NCBI RefSeq assembly: GCF_030762805.1
Contig: NZ_CP129113.1
Coordinates: 1,626,001-1,690,000 of the forward strand
DNA: 64,000 nt
From: Aciduricibacillus chroicocephali
GTDB taxonomy: Bacteria > Bacillota > Bacilli > Bacillales > Amphibacillaceae
Reading direction: 5' to 3'
Positions 55,038 to 64,000 of this stretch are shown one piece after another. Below the pieces are notes generated by a model. The model made no database searches, was not told the DNA's origin, and was given only the letters and a program-made list of their open reading frames with translations. The stretch's first letter is position 1; every line of letters starts with the position of its first letter. Both the position numbers and the translations under genes were made by a program.

Positions 55038-55889
55038 TTATGCCTTTACAACGTTATCCAATTTTCTTTGTATACGTTTCCCTAGACGTTGAGCAATAGT
55101 ATCGGGTTCACCTTCGAAATCGAGGCTCACCATTATCTTCTCGACTATTTCCTCCAAGTCTTTGATTGGCCAGTTCACAGCTGGCTCTATTTTTAACTTT
55201 ATCAATACAACTTCACCGACAGTCCGGGATATTTCATCAATATCTAGAATATCGACTGTTTTAAGGCATTGACCCACAAACCAGTCTATATCGCCTTTCT
55301 CTTTGGCGAACTGCTCAAGTCCTGCAGAAATATAAAAGAGATCCTCACCTTCTTCGATATAATCCTCCAGTTCCTTCTTCGTATATACACGATCAAATTC
55401 ATCGTCAAAGTCATCCTCAAAATCATCGTCATCAAGTTCCTCTGGCTCTTTCAAAAGCTTCAAGAATTTTTGAAAATTATCAGCCATTTTTTTAGGCTTT
55501 CCGCTATTATCAGAAATATAAAAGATGGCAGGATTATCTCCATCATAGTTTCTATAATCAAATGCCAACCATTCATGGCCGTCTCCGGCAAACAATACAA
55601 AGTCTTTATCAATCTCCCACTCTTCAGTGAGATATGGAGATTTACCAATCCCATCTTCCAAATCAATTCCCATTATGGATTCTACAAGCATTTCATCGTC
55701 AGGAAGTTTTTCTGAATGCAATACTCTATATGCCAACGTTCCCCCATTTTTCACTCTCATCAAAGAGACATATGACTCAGGTAATTTTACTCTGAGTTTC
55801 TTTTCGACTTGGATTAGTGTATCATCTGTAAGCTCCTCCAGAGTCTCATGGTCAATATCCATATCAGTGTCAAATATGTAATCATGCAT
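55038..55889 (-). CDS. SMI1/KNR4-family protein
   Basis: A 283-residue acidic protein. Residues about 15-145 form an SMI1/KNR4 (SUKH) domain: IQVEKKLRVKLPESYVSLMR, then NGG, DKDFVLFAGDGHEWLAFDYR and AIFYISDN. A very acidic stretch (about 150-170, EELDDDDFEDDFDDEFD) and a helical C-terminal domain follow. SUKH proteins are often immunity proteins of polymorphic toxins. No toxin gene lies beside it, so that role is only possible. The ribosome site GGGAGGAG precedes the ATG. Confidence 0.78.
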   Translation of the reverse strand: MHDYIFDTDMDIDHETLEELTDDTLIQVEKKLRVKLPESYVSLMRVKNGGTLAYRVLHSEKLPDDEMLVESIMGIDLEDGIGKSPYLTEEWEIDKDFVLFAGDGHEWLAFDYRNYDGDNPAIFYISDNSGKPKKMADNFQKFLKLLKEPEELDDDDFEDDFDDEFDRVYTKKELEDYIEEGEDLFYISAGLEQFAKEKGDIDWFVGQCLKTVDILDIDEISRTVGEVVLIKLKIEPAVNWPIKDLEEIVEKIMVSLDFEGEPDTIAQRLGKRIQRKLDNVVKA

Positions 55890-56119
55890 GTCTTAAACTC
55901 CTCCCAATAATAGCGTTATTGTTATTTTAATTAACTCACTAATTATTTTCAGAAGATTCCCTTAATCATTCTTCACAATTTAAATGTACATCTCTTATGG
56001 ATTCGAAGTTTCTTATCTTCTTCATACTTTAAAATTTGGTTACAACTTACACAATGAGGAGATCATAAGTAGTAAACAGATTTAAAAGAAACTTCATAAA
56101 TCAAGGAGATGGATTAAAG

Positions 56120-56341
56120 ATGGATATGCAAAAAGGATATGCAGTGGTTATTAAACGTGGCGAAGAGACGGTACGTGTTCTTCCTGTAGAAAATCGACAC
56201 GGAACAAACCATGATATCAACCTTGTTTCGTATTTGCATGACAAAGGCTATGATGTAAACGATCTGTATAGAAGAGGAAAAAGCGTTTATTTTGGGAAGT
56301 TTGAAGATGGAGTCTTTACAAGTTTGGATCAGATTATTTAA
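56120..56341 (+). CDS. hypothetical 73-residue protein
   Basis: The ATG has AAGGAGATGG upstream. The protein reads MDMQKGYAVVIKRGEETVRV near the start and HDKGYDVNDLYRRGKSVYFG near the end. It is soluble and small, with a beta-rich pattern. I recognise no family. The isolated gene is flanked by AT-rich spacers. Confidence 0.55.
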   Translation: MDMQKGYAVVIKRGEETVRVLPVENRHGTNHDINLVSYLHDKGYDVNDLYRRGKSVYFGKFEDGVFTSLDQII

Positions 56342-56479
56342 TTCCCCCTATCTTTACAACGTTTAATAAGGGCGGATTTAAAATATTGCAGCAGAAAAAA
56401 CGATAATATTTTTGCTGCTCGTATTTCCCGCCTTAATTTTTATTCGTAAAGAATCTCACCTTATGTGAATAATTTATAA

Positions 56480-56505
56480 AGATAAAGCACCACATGGGTG
56501 CTTTT
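56480..56505 (-). terminator. terminator of the 138-residue hypothetical gene
   Basis: The stem AAAGCACC / GGTGCTTT on the minus strand is flanked by A/T-rich runs and overlaps the stop codon. Confidence 0.65.
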
Positions 56506-56920
56506 ATAAATGAACCGATTCTGATACATCGATAACAGTTTTATGTACGGTATCCAAATCCAACCCAAACTTTTCCCCTGTGAGCTTGGCACATTCTTCA
56601 TCACAATAATCTTGGGCAAATAATTTATTGAAATAATCGTGTACAGCCAAATCCGTTTTATCTATGTTTTTTCTTTTCTGTATATATGTAAGTTGTTGCG
56701 CATTCAATTCCGGGGTAAGACGACTTGCAGAAGCACTGAGGGAAATCGGTTTTCCTTCTTCCACTTTCCATTTAAAAATCCTTTTAAGACCTGAAACCCA
56801 ATAAACAAATTTAACTTCGTTTCCATTACATTGCCAAGTGCCTTCGGAGTATTCTGACTCCAAACGCTCACGTATTGTTTTGCCACTTGCTAGGCGATAA
56901 TTTTTTACCTCACCGAGCAT
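56504..56920 (-). CDS. hypothetical 138-residue protein
   Basis: The ATG at 56920 has a GGGAGGGGG ribosome site. The first half is beta-rich (EGTWQCNGNEVKFVYWVSGL, then IFKWKVEEGKPISLSAS). The second half is helical and holds CDEECAKLTGEKFGLDLDTV. No membrane segment, signal or known domain is seen. It is followed by a terminator. I do not recognise a function. Confidence 0.55.
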   Translation of the reverse strand: MLGEVKNYRLASGKTIRERLESEYSEGTWQCNGNEVKFVYWVSGLKRIFKWKVEEGKPISLSASASRLTPELNAQQLTYIQKRKNIDKTDLAVHDYFNKLFAQDYCDEECAKLTGEKFGLDLDTVHKTVIDVSESVHL

Positions 56921-57003
56921 TTTATTCCCCCTCCCTTTCTCTATTATCCCTTTTTTACAGTTTATTTACAAGTTTTTATTTATTTGGTATATTAATACAA
57001 CAA

Positions 57004-57044
57004 AACACCAGGCTTATCGTCCGCAAACGATAAAGCCTGGTGTT
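57004..57044 (-). terminator. terminator of the SleB-like gene
   Basis: The stem AACACCAGGCTT / AAGCCTGGTGTT (with an inner ATCGT/ACGAT stem) runs into TTTTGTTG on the minus strand. Confidence 0.85.
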
Positions 57045-57052
57045 CTTAAAAG

Positions 57053-57670
57053 TTATTTAGCAAAAAGATGATTCCCTATATTAATGACTGCTTCTCTTGT
57101 GAATATCCAGTCATCAGTTGCAATCTCCGGATTATAGTAATATACAGATCCATGTGTCGGATCCCAGCCTTTCATAGCATCCATTACTGCCTGGTATGCA
57201 TAGCCGGCCGGGGAAAGGTCATATTGTCCGTCATACACAGCTGTAAAAGCGTTCGACTGGAAGATTACGTCATGTGTGCTTCCTGGAAACTCCGGTGATT
57301 CCAGTCTGTTCAGAATGACTGCAGCTACTGCAACTTTTCCCTCGTATGATTCCCCACGGGCCTCTCCATGAACAACTTTTGCCATCATTTCAATATCATT
57401 CAGCTTCTGCTGAGTCAATGGACCGACAAAACCTGTTGGCGAGATACCTGTATCTTGCTGGAATTGCTTAACAGCATTTTTAGTAACCGGACCATAATAT
57501 CCTGTCGCCTGATCTGCGAAGTAGCCAAGTTTTTTTAAGTTTTCCTGTAAATGCAAGACAGCTTGTCCCTGTTTACCTTCACTTAAAGATTCCTCAGCAA
57601 ATGCTGTTCCTGGAATATAAATAAACAATATAGCAAAAAGTCCAAACAATATTTTATTATGTAATTTCAA
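57053..57670 (-). CDS. SleB/YkvT-type cell-wall hydrolase
   Basis: A 205-residue exported protein. Signal peptide at residues 1-25 (LFGLFAILFIYIPGTAFA). Peptidoglycan-binding domain at about 30-90 (VLHLQENLKKLGYFADQATG, then GPVTKNAVKQFQQDTGISPTG). The hydrolase_2 domain at about 95-205 has VHGEARGESYEGKVAVAAVI with the catalytic glutamate, LNRLESPEFPG and ATDDWIFTREA. SleB proteins degrade spore cortex at germination. The size and the lack of ypeB downstream point to the YkvT subgroup rather than SleB itself. Confidence 0.82.
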   Translation of the reverse strand: MKLHNKILFGLFAILFIYIPGTAFAEESLSEGKQGQAVLHLQENLKKLGYFADQATGYYGPVTKNAVKQFQQDTGISPTGFVGPLTQQKLNDIEMMAKVVHGEARGESYEGKVAVAAVILNRLESPEFPGSTHDVIFQSNAFTAVYDGQYDLSPAGYAYQAVMDAMKGWDPTHGSVYYYNPEIATDDWIFTREAVINIGNHLFAK

Positions 57671-57852
57671 AAAAGCACTCCTTCCAAATTTTAGATTCTA
57701 TTGCTATTATACAAATAACAATTAAAACTTCAATTAATACAGCTAACATCTAAGTTACGTTTTAATTACAGAGATTTATTTATCTGTATCCAGTCATATA
57801 TTTTGCTTACTTCTTTAAAAATCATTCAAACATTTTAGATGTTAACTTAAGA

Positions 57853-57917
57853 ATTGGAGCACTGTACAATCCTTAAGCTACAGATTGAATTCTCTGCCTC
57901 TTAATCGGTGCTCCAAT
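57853..57917. repeat. inverted repeat in the sleB-like/yqeD-like gap
   Basis: The arms ATTGGAGCAC / GTGCTCCAAT are perfect over 10 bp and enclose 45 nt. Inside are two CTTAA/TTAAG words. The rest of 57671-57952 shows no gene. Confidence 0.5.
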
Positions 57918-57952
57918 AACTTATTTATTTTGTATTATATACTTTCTTTCGT

Positions 57953-58543
57953 TCAACTCTGCGATCTAGCTGGCTCAGCCTGAGCAAATTCCTCCCAGCC
58001 GATTACTGTCGGTTCTTTTTTTCTCATTTTTATAAGCACAACTGCGAATCCGATAACAAGGGTGAAGGTAGCAATTGGCGGCAGCTTCGTAATCCAGCCG
58101 CCGAATGCGGTGTAAATGAAGGCTAGTGGAATATTCGTATAGAAAGACTGTTTTGCATAGTCTTTGAAGTCTGTTGTAATGTCATAGAGGCAAAGAGACA
58201 ATAAATAAAAATGCATAAATGGCAACAATCGCAATACCGCGATTTGCATTGCTGTTGGATTCCTCTCGCTCCCAATAAGCCTTGCTTTAAGCTTCTCAAT
58301 CTTCTTAAAAGGCTTAGGCAGCAGTGTCCGCAACCTATAGAAGACGAGGCTTGATAAAGTGACACCGATCAGCGAATAGACCGTGCCCCAGATTGAGCCG
58401 AACAGCAATCCCCCTGTCAGACAGATCAATATGACCGGAACGAACAAAATCGGTCGGATTACATGAAGAATGATGAAGCAGACCGGAGCCCAGATTCCTG
58501 CTGTTTCAATAAAATGCATGCTGCGTTCATATAGCTGTTCCAC
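57953..58543 (-). CDS. VTT-domain membrane protein (TVP38/YqeD-like)
   Basis: A 196-residue integral membrane protein with about five hydrophobic segments. It resembles the SNARE-associated/VTT family to which YqeD and TVP38 belong: HVIRPILFVPVILICLTGGL near residue 27, FGSIWGTVYSLIGVTLSSLV near 48 and LRLLPFMHFYLLSLCLYDIT near 107, with TNIPLAFIYTAFGG. Members may move lipids across the membrane. It lies downstream of rplT but is separated from it by a terminator. Confidence 0.78.
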   Translation of the reverse strand: MEQLYERSMHFIETAGIWAPVCFIILHVIRPILFVPVILICLTGGLLFGSIWGTVYSLIGVTLSSLVFYRLRTLLPKPFKKIEKLKARLIGSERNPTAMQIAVLRLLPFMHFYLLSLCLYDITTDFKDYAKQSFYTNIPLAFIYTAFGGWITKLPPIATFTLVIGFAVVLIKMRKKEPTVIGWEEFAQAEPARSQS

Positions 58544-58615
58544 AAGCTGCTCTCCTCTCGGCTTATTCTATGCTGCAACTCCATTGTATGAGCAGTTGTA
58601 CAGTCCAATGCAAAA

Positions 58616-58648
58616 AGACAGCTTCCCAGTATTCTAGGAGGCTGTCTC
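58616..58648 (-). terminator. terminator after rplT
   Basis: The stem AGACAGCYTCC / GGAGGCTGTCT (minus strand) is followed by TTTTTG, ending the infC-rpmI-rplT operon. Confidence 0.85.
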
Positions 58649-58658
58649 TTTCATTCAA

Positions 58659-59018
58659 TTACTTCTGCAAAGCAGCTTTAGCTTGCTCAGCGAAAGCAGA
58701 GAATGCTGCTGCGTCATGAATCGCAAGGTCAGAAAGCATCTTACGGTTTACTTCGATGCCAGCAACTTTAAGACCATGCATCAATTTGCTGTAAGAAAGA
58801 CCGTTCAAGCGAGCTGCTGCGTTGATACGAGCAATCCACAATTTGCGGAATTCGCGCTTCTTCTGTTTGCGGTCACGGTAAGCATATTGACCAGATTTGA
58901 TAACCTGTTGTTTAGCAACTTTAAATAGAGCGTGCTTGGAGCCGTAGTAGCCCTTCGCAAGTTTAAGTACGCGTTTGCGGCGTTGGCGTGTGACTGTTCC
59001 ACCTTTTACACGTGGCAT
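58659..59018 (-). CDS. rplT: 50S ribosomal protein L20
   Basis: The 119-residue protein starts [20 protein letters not shown] and has [20 protein letters not shown] and [20 protein letters not shown], the L20 pattern. It binds 23S rRNA early in assembly and, in Bacillus, the leader of its own operon to repress it. Confidence 0.98.
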   Translation of the reverse strand: MPRVKGGTVTRQRRKRVLKLAKGYYGSKHALFKVAKQQVIKSGQYAYRDRKQKKREFRKLWIARINAAARLNGLSYSKLMHGLKVAGIEVNRKMLSDLAIHDAAAFSAFAEQAKAALQK

Positions 59019-59096
59019 AGTAATTCCCTCCTGAGGCGTTCGTAAGTTTTATTTTGTCTTGCATTAAGTATTGTGTCAGTTCAGCTCATGTTCCGA

Positions 59097-59309
<213 letters not shown>

Positions 59310-59319
59310 TTAAAGCAAT

Positions 59320-59838
59320 TTATTGTTTCTCGGCAATTGGAGCAAGCATGATGAACATGTTGCGTCCTTCCATCTTCGCTTTGGATTCGACAGTTGCGAC
59401 ATCCTTCACTTCTTCAGCTAGACGGTCGAGAACTTCCTGTCCGAGTTCCTTGTGAGTGATAGCACGGCCGCGGAAACGGACTGCCGCTTTCACTTTGTCA
59501 CCATTCTCTAGGAACTTGCGTGCATTGCGGAGCTTCGTGTTGAAGTCATGATCACCGATACCCGGTGTGAAACGGACTTCCTTCACGTTAATGATCTTCT
59601 GGTTCTTGCGTGCTTCTTTATCTTTCTTCTGCTGCTCGTAACGGAACTTTCCGTAGTCCATGATGCGGCATACGGGCGGTTTTGCGTTAGGTGCAACAAG
59701 CACGAGGTCCAGATTACGTTTAGACGCAATTTCAAGGGCTTCCACACGGGATTTAACTCCAAGCTGGTCACCGTTTGAATCGATCAGTCTTACTTCACGA
59801 GCACGGATTTTTTCATTGACGTTCATATCTTTGCTAAT
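59320..59838 (-). CDS. infC: translation initiation factor IF-3
   Basis: IF-3 keeps 30S subunits free and checks the start codon. The protein has the N-domain [38 protein letters not shown] and the C-domain [20 protein letters not shown]. The start is set at ATT 59838 (giving [12 protein letters not shown]), with GGAGGTG 7 nt upstream. The in-frame ATG at 59826 is too far. ATT is the conserved infC start: IF-3 rejects it and so limits its own synthesis. The length is 172 residues with this start. Confidence 0.95.
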   Translation of the reverse strand: MSKDMNVNEKIRAREVRLIDSNGDQLGVKSRVEALEIASKRNLDLVLVAPNAKPPVCRIMDYGKFRYEQQKKDKEARKNQKIINVKEVRFTPGIGDHDFNTKLRNARKFLENGDKVKAAVRFRGRAITHKELGQEVLDRLAEEVKDVATVESKAKMEGRNMFIMLAPIAEKQ

Positions 59839-60105
59839 AGTCAGCCACCTCCGAAAATTTTAAAGAAAAACTACTGGCATTCGAATGCCCAGCCGTTTTA
59901 AAAAGCGACTTTCTGCAACAAAGAACAAGCAGCATGTATCTCCTTTTGGGAAAATAAAAAAGTGCAGGCGCAATGCACCCACACTTCTATTAGCCAAAGG
60001 AATAGAATTTGAAAACCAGTCAACGATGCAGAGCATGTTGATCAGGTGAGAAGCGGGTGCTTCTGCTTGTTTCTAAGTTCGTATGCTTTTTTAACAACAC
60101 TCAAT
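59839..60105 (-). promoter_or_regulatory. L20 leader of infC-rpmI-rplT
   Basis: The minus strand has the L20-leader features: AGAAGCACCCGCTTCTCACC, then a CATCGTTGACTGG stretch, and the attenuator AAGTGTGGGTGC / GCGCCTGCACTT followed by a T-run (59959-59986). L20 binding favours the terminator, so excess L20 stops the operon. Confidence 0.85.
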
Positions 60106-60134
60106 ACTTTACCAGAAGCACGCAATCCTGTCAA
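60106..60134 (-). promoter_or_regulatory. infC operon promoter
   Basis: On the minus strand TTGACA (60134-60129), a 17-nt spacer and TAAAGT (60111-60106) sit between the thrS stop and the L20 leader. Confidence 0.75.
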
Positions 60135-60150
60135 CAGCCTTTTTGACTGA

Positions 60151-62097
60151 TTAGTTCTGGCGAGCACCTTTGTTGCTGATTTCTTCTTTAATAAGAGAAA
60201 CGAAATCATCAGCCTTCATTGTTTCTGTCTCTTTCTGACCATAGCGTCGTACATTGACACTATCAGATTCCATCTCCTGGTCTCCGAGCACTAGCGCAAA
60301 CGGAATCTTCTTAGTCTGCGCTTCACGAATCTTGTAGCCAAGCTTTTCATCACGCTCATCGATAGATACCCGAATCCCTTCATGGCGAAGCTGATCAGCA
60401 ATCTTCTCAGCATAATCATGATGAACATCTAGAGAAACCGGGATGATTTTCACTTGATGAGGTGCAAGCCATGTAGGGAATGCGCCTTTATATTCCTCAA
60501 GCAGATATGCTACAAAACGTTCCATTGTTGAGACGACACCACGATGAATAACGACTGGGCGATGCTTTTCTCCATCTTCCCCAATATACGTAAGGTCGAA
60601 ACGTTCCGGAAGCAAGAAATCAAGCTGTACTGTAGAAAGTGTCTCTTCTTTACCGATTGCAGTCTTCACCTGAACATCAAGCTTCGGTCCGTAGAATGCT
60701 GCTTCGCCTTCAGCTTCATAATATTCAAGGCCCATCTCATCAACTGCATCTTTAAGCATGCTTTGAGCTTTTTCCCACATTTCATCATCATCGAAATACT
60801 TCTCTGTATTCTCAGGGTCACGATAGCTTAGACGGAACTTGTAATCAGTAATATCAAAGTCTTTATAAACTTCAAGGATGAGTGACAATACGCGCTTAAG
60901 CTCGTCTTTAATCTGATCCGGACGTACGAATGCATGTGCATCATTCAAAGTCATCCCGCGTACACGCTGCAGTCCGGATAGCGCGCCGCTCATCTCATAA
61001 CGGTGCATTGTTCCGAGTTCCGCAATACGGATCGGCAATTCACGGTAGCTGTGCATTTCATTTTTGTAAACCATCATATGGTGCGGGCAGTTCATTGGAC
61101 GAAGGACAAGTGTCTCATTATCCATCTCCATTGGCGGGAACATATCCTCCTGATAATGATCCCAGTGACCGCTAGTCTTGTACAGTTCAGAGCTACCAAG
61201 TACTGGAGTATACACATGGTTATAACCGAGGCGTTCCTCAAGGTCAACGATATAGCGCTCGATTGTACGGCGGACAGTCGCACCGTTCGGCAACCAGAGC
61301 GGCAAACCTTGTCCGACCTTCTGGTTGACTGTGAAGATGCCAAGTTCCTTGCCGAGTTTGCGATGATCACGCTCTTTGCGTTCCTCAAGAATGCGCAAAT
61401 GTTCTTTCAGTTGTGCTTCTTTTTCAAACGCTGTTCCATAAACACGCTGCAACTGTTTATTGTTGCTGTCTCCGCGCCAGTATGCACCTGAGATGGAAAG
61501 CAATTTGAACGCCTTGATTTTACCTGTAGAAGGAACATGGACACCGCGGCAAAGGTCAAAGTAATCATCCTGCTTGTAAATTGTAATCTCCTGATCTTCA
61601 GGAATAGCTTCGATGAGCTCGACTTTCAGCTTGTCACCAATTTCCTCAAACATCTTGATCGCTTCTTCACGTGTTACCGGGATACGTTCAATTTCGATAT
61701 TCTGGTCGATGATGCGTTTCATTTCCTTCTCAATTTTTGGAAGGTCTTCAGGTGTAATTTTATGTTCCATATCCATGTCGTAGTAGAAGCCTTCTTCAAT
61801 GACGGGACCGACACCGAACTGGACATCTTTGTAGAGACGCTTCACTGCATGGGCCATCAAGTGTGCTGTCGAGTGGCGCATAATTTCAAGACCATCCTGA
61901 TCGCGGTAAGTGATGATTGCAATTTCTCCGCCTTGATCGAGAGGACGACGCAAATCTACGAATTCACCATTCAATTTAATCGCTAGTGCCTGCTTTTTCA
62001 ATCCTGATGAGATGGAGGCTGCAATCTCTTCGCCAGTAATACCTTGCGGGAAACTCTTTGAAGCACCATCTGGGAAAATAATATTAACTTCACTCAT
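60151..62097 (-). CDS. thrS: threonyl-tRNA synthetase
   Basis: The 648-residue enzyme has TGS (about 1-60), the editing/SAD domain ([16 protein letters not shown] and [20 protein letters not shown]), class II catalytic core ([20 protein letters not shown] and [10 protein letters not shown]; motif 3 [15 protein letters not shown]) and the C-terminal anticodon-binding domain ([20 protein letters not shown]). The zinc ligands Cys and His lie in the MNCPHH region and beyond. AAGGAG precedes the ATG. Controlled by the T-box upstream. Confidence 0.97.
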   Translation of the reverse strand: MSEVNIIFPDGASKSFPQGITGEEIAASISSGLKKQALAIKLNGEFVDLRRPLDQGGEIAIITYRDQDGLEIMRHSTAHLMAHAVKRLYKDVQFGVGPVIEEGFYYDMDMEHKITPEDLPKIEKEMKRIIDQNIEIERIPVTREEAIKMFEEIGDKLKVELIEAIPEDQEITIYKQDDYFDLCRGVHVPSTGKIKAFKLLSISGAYWRGDSNNKQLQRVYGTAFEKEAQLKEHLRILEERKERDHRKLGKELGIFTVNQKVGQGLPLWLPNGATVRRTIERYIVDLEERLGYNHVYTPVLGSSELYKTSGHWDHYQEDMFPPMEMDNETLVLRPMNCPHHMMVYKNEMHSYRELPIRIAELGTMHRYEMSGALSGLQRVRGMTLNDAHAFVRPDQIKDELKRVLSLILEVYKDFDITDYKFRLSYRDPENTEKYFDDDEMWEKAQSMLKDAVDEMGLEYYEAEGEAAFYGPKLDVQVKTAIGKEETLSTVQLDFLLPERFDLTYIGEDGEKHRPVVIHRGVVSTMERFVAYLLEEYKGAFPTWLAPHQVKIIPVSLDVHHDYAEKIADQLRHEGIRVSIDERDEKLGYKIREAQTKKIPFALVLGDQEMESDSVNVRRYGQKETETMKADDFVSLIKEEISNKGARQN

Positions 62098-62114
62098 TGT
62101 CTACACTCCTTTTT

Positions 62115-62405
62115 ATTTGGAAAATCAAAAAACGCCCGTCTCTTTGCCTATTAAAAGACAAAGGGACGAGCGCTGTACTCGTGGTTCCACCCTGATTCCC
62201 ATGCTAAAAGAAACCTTCGCATGGCTCATAAAATCCGTAACGTGGATGAGGCGCTGCCAATTTTGCTAAACAAGCTCCCAAGGCAGGGTTCCGAGGCGGT
62301 AATCATCTATATACACGCAGGAAGCTTACAGCCAAGGCTCCCCTCTCTTAAGCGTTAGTGACAGATCATCATGTCCTCTTCATAACCGTAATATAAAAGA
62401 ATCTG
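62115..62405 (-). promoter_or_regulatory. T-box riboswitch leader of thrS
   Basis: The minus strand has the T-box AGGGTGGAACCACG (62180-62193), and the terminator CGCTCGTCCCTTTGTC / GGCAAAGAGACGGGCG followed by TTTTTTG. An AAGAGAG motif lies in stem I. An ACC triplet at 62300-62298 could be the Thr specifier. Uncharged tRNA-Thr should allow read-through into thrS. Confidence 0.93.
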
Positions 62406-62411
62406 ATGCCT

Positions 62412-62440
62412 ATTATAGACCCGTATTTTGCCGAAATCAA
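62412..62440 (-). promoter_or_regulatory. thrS promoter
   Basis: On the minus strand TTGATT (62440-62435), a 17-nt spacer and TATAAT (62417-62412) lie immediately upstream of the T-box leader. Confidence 0.78.
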
Positions 62441-62523
62441 GGGGGATCGTGAATTTGTTGCAATGAATTTAAATAAATAAGTCAGACATTGATTTTTTCA
62501 ACCAACTGACTGACCTTCTCATT

Positions 62524-63456
62524 TTAACCGTCTCTCCGATTACGCCCTTCAACTTTAACTTCCTTCGTCACCTGTTTGATTCGCTCAATGATACGCAAGG
62601 CTTTCACTTCTTCCACCTTACCACGCGTTTCAGCGAGCTGGCTTTCAAGCATTTCCATGCTGAAGTTCGATGTGAAGAAAACAGGGAGGCCTTCCATCAT
62701 CCGATATTGAAGAATAGAACCGAGGATTTCGTCACGGAACCAGGCAGACTGTGTTTCCGCTCCGATATCGTCCAGCATAAGGACATCCGCTTGTTTGAAG
62801 TAGTCGATCTTCTTATTCAGCGTTCCATCATTAATGGAATTTTTCATTTCCCGGACAAATTCCGGCATGTAAATGAGCATGGAAGAATAACCGAGCTCTT
62901 TCAAATAGTTTGCCGCCGCTCCAAGAAGAAATGTCTTACCAATACCGAATGAGCCATAGAAATAAAGCCCTTTCTTCGGCAATGCCTCTTTCGCTTCAGC
63001 CAGGAACTGACTGAGCTGCACAATAGCATCCTTACGTGTTCCTTCACCTTGATCAATTCCCTCTAGTGTTGCATTCAGAATATCTTTCGGCATGTAAAGG
63101 CTTGATATAAGCTTTTCTTGATCGCTGCGCTTCTCATGATCAATTCGACTATGGCATTTCTCATAGGAAAGATGGACTTCACCATTTTCCACATGCAGGA
63201 TTGGCGAATAGCCTTTCACCATGTTGATGCAATCGCCATAGCATTTGCATCGGTCACATTGCTTGGACTGCGTTCTGTATTCATGGAATTTGATCAAGTT
63301 CTTCTCAATGTCCCGATTCGTCAATTCAGGGTGCAAAGACAAAAACTCCCGGATTTCCGGGTCATTTAGCACTTCATTCCGTACCTTATCATAGTGCTCT
63401 TTGAAATTTTCGTTCTGGCGCATCCACTTTTTCAATGATGACTGCACTGGTTCCAT
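62524..63456 (-). CDS. dnaI: primosomal protein DnaI (helicase loader)
   Basis: The AAA+ loader of the replicative helicase DnaC, 310 residues. The N-terminal zinc-binding helicase-contact domain has CDRCKCYGDC and a later YEKCHSRIDH. The AAA+ part has Walker A YGSFGIGKTFLLG and Walker B VLMLDDIGAE, with SNFSMEMLE as sensor 1. The start is MEPVQSSLKKW with AAAGGAGGG at 10 nt. It lies 23 bp after dnaB. Confidence 0.95.
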   Translation of the reverse strand: MEPVQSSLKKWMRQNENFKEHYDKVRNEVLNDPEIREFLSLHPELTNRDIEKNLIKFHEYRTQSKQCDRCKCYGDCINMVKGYSPILHVENGEVHLSYEKCHSRIDHEKRSDQEKLISSLYMPKDILNATLEGIDQGEGTRKDAIVQLSQFLAEAKEALPKKGLYFYGSFGIGKTFLLGAAANYLKELGYSSMLIYMPEFVREMKNSINDGTLNKKIDYFKQADVLMLDDIGAETQSAWFRDEILGSILQYRMMEGLPVFFTSNFSMEMLESQLAETRGKVEEVKALRIIERIKQVTKEVKVEGRNRRDG

Positions 63457-63479
63457 TTCGGAAATCCCTCCTTTCCAGT

Positions 63480-64000
63480 TCAATTCTTCTGAATGAGTTG
63501 GTTGAGCACATTGGCAATCTCAGCTTGGTTCTGCTGCTCATCCTTTGGACTTGACGACTGCTGTATATCATCCCCGGAAGCTTTCTTACGGATCCAATCC
63601 GGGACTACTTCTTTTTTAACATTGCGTGAATAATAATTTTTCGAGCCGCTTTTCTTTTCCTGTGGCGGATTCATTGCTTTCTTTGCATATTCAATCGCTT
63701 CTTTTGCTGTCTTCAACTTGGCACGGGACCAATTGCTCGCAATTTTTTCGAGGTATGCTTTCGGAAGCTTCATATCCTTCTGGAGAAGCGTATAGTGAAT
63801 CAGTACATTCATAACCGGTGCTTCAAGACCCTGTGCTATCATGATATCACTAATCATGCGCAAATCCTGACGAGAAGCGCTATTTCCGTTCGAAAAATCC
63901 TCCAGCAGTTCCCGAGGGGTCATTGTTTCAAATTTATAAAGTAACGTTCCTTTTCTACCTTCAATTTTAGTAGCTTCCTTGGCGGCAGAATTTGCCGGAA
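63480..64000 (-). CDS. dnaB: replication initiation/membrane attachment protein DnaB, C-terminal part (runs off the window)
   Basis: The open frame continues to the window edge, giving about 173 C-terminal residues. It has LLYKFETMTPRELLEDFSNG, then the DnaD-like DDBH2 domain (LRMISDIMIAQGLEAPVMNV, LPKAYLEKIASNW, AKEAIEYAKKA) and a charged tail ending NVLNQLIQKN. With DnaD and DnaI it loads the helicase at oriC. The internal ATG at 63923 is not the start. Confidence 0.92.
   Translation of the reverse strand, partial: PANSAAKEATKIEGRKGTLLYKFETMTPRELLEDFSNGNSASRQDLRMISDIMIAQGLEAPVMNVLIHYTLLQKDMKLPKAYLEKIASNWSRAKLKTAKEAIEYAKKAMNPPQEKKSGSKNYYSRNVKKEVVPDWIRKKASGDDIQQSSSPKDEQQNQAEIANVLNQLIQKN

Overview
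The window is a stretch of a spore-forming, low-to-moderate GC Bacillaceae chromosome. The evidence is the gene content and order: hemD/hemC/hemA-ysxC-lonA-clpX-tig-ysoA, tRNA-ysnB-ysnA-rph-gerM-racE-gerE-sdhBAC-yslB-uvrC-trxA, fadR-mutS2-polX-yshB-zapA-rnhC-pheT-pheS-ysgA-sspI, and ysdC-rplT-rpmI-infC-thrS-dnaI-dnaB all follow the Bacillus subtilis dnaB-hem segment. The sporulation and germination genes gerE, gerM and sspI, an SleB/YkvT-type hydrolase and a Spo0E-like protein agree. The genus cannot be fixed from sequence alone.

Layout: 0-10 kb carries haem synthesis (hemA, hemC, start of hemD) and protein quality control (Lon, ClpX, trigger factor). hemX, ysxD and lonB, expected here from B. 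subtilis, are missing. 10-20 kb is accessory: an EAL phosphodiesterase, an SDR-MarR-SDR operon, membrane proteins, an ArsB/NhaD-like transporter operon with an overlapping 46-residue membrane peptide, an MneP-like manganese exporter, two more very small membrane proteins and an isochorismatase-like hydrolase. 20-33 kb holds two tRNAs, the racE operon, gerE, a stray phage-type replication gene, the sdhCAB operon with a strong cre site, uvrC and trxA.

33.4-34.0 kb, between trxA and fadR, holds an array of about 125-bp tandem units. Each folds as a long hairpin and the paired arms change together between units. This junction is where B. subtilis has fadB-etfB-etfA. 34-45.7 kb is core again (MutS2, PolX, ZapA, RNase HIII, PheRS with a T-box leader, SspI). 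46-50.5 kb is a four-gene cassette: a membrane-anchored DUF6583-like protein, two ABC-2 permeases and an ATPase.

52.9-58 kb is an AT-rich accessory block. It contains a class I c-di-GMP riboswitch with a clear sigma-A promoter, followed by the decayed remains of a PAS/chemoreceptor-type gene and then a 51-residue Spo0E-family phosphatase. A GNAT acetyltransferase, an orphan SMI1/KNR4 protein, hypothetical proteins and a cortex-hydrolase-like protein complete it. The window ends with the translation genes rplT-rpmI-infC (L20 leader, ATT start of infC), thrS (T-box) and the replication-initiation genes dnaI and dnaB. Most genes are on the minus strand. The EAL enzyme and the c-di-GMP riboswitch together show that c-di-GMP signalling is or was active in this lineage.
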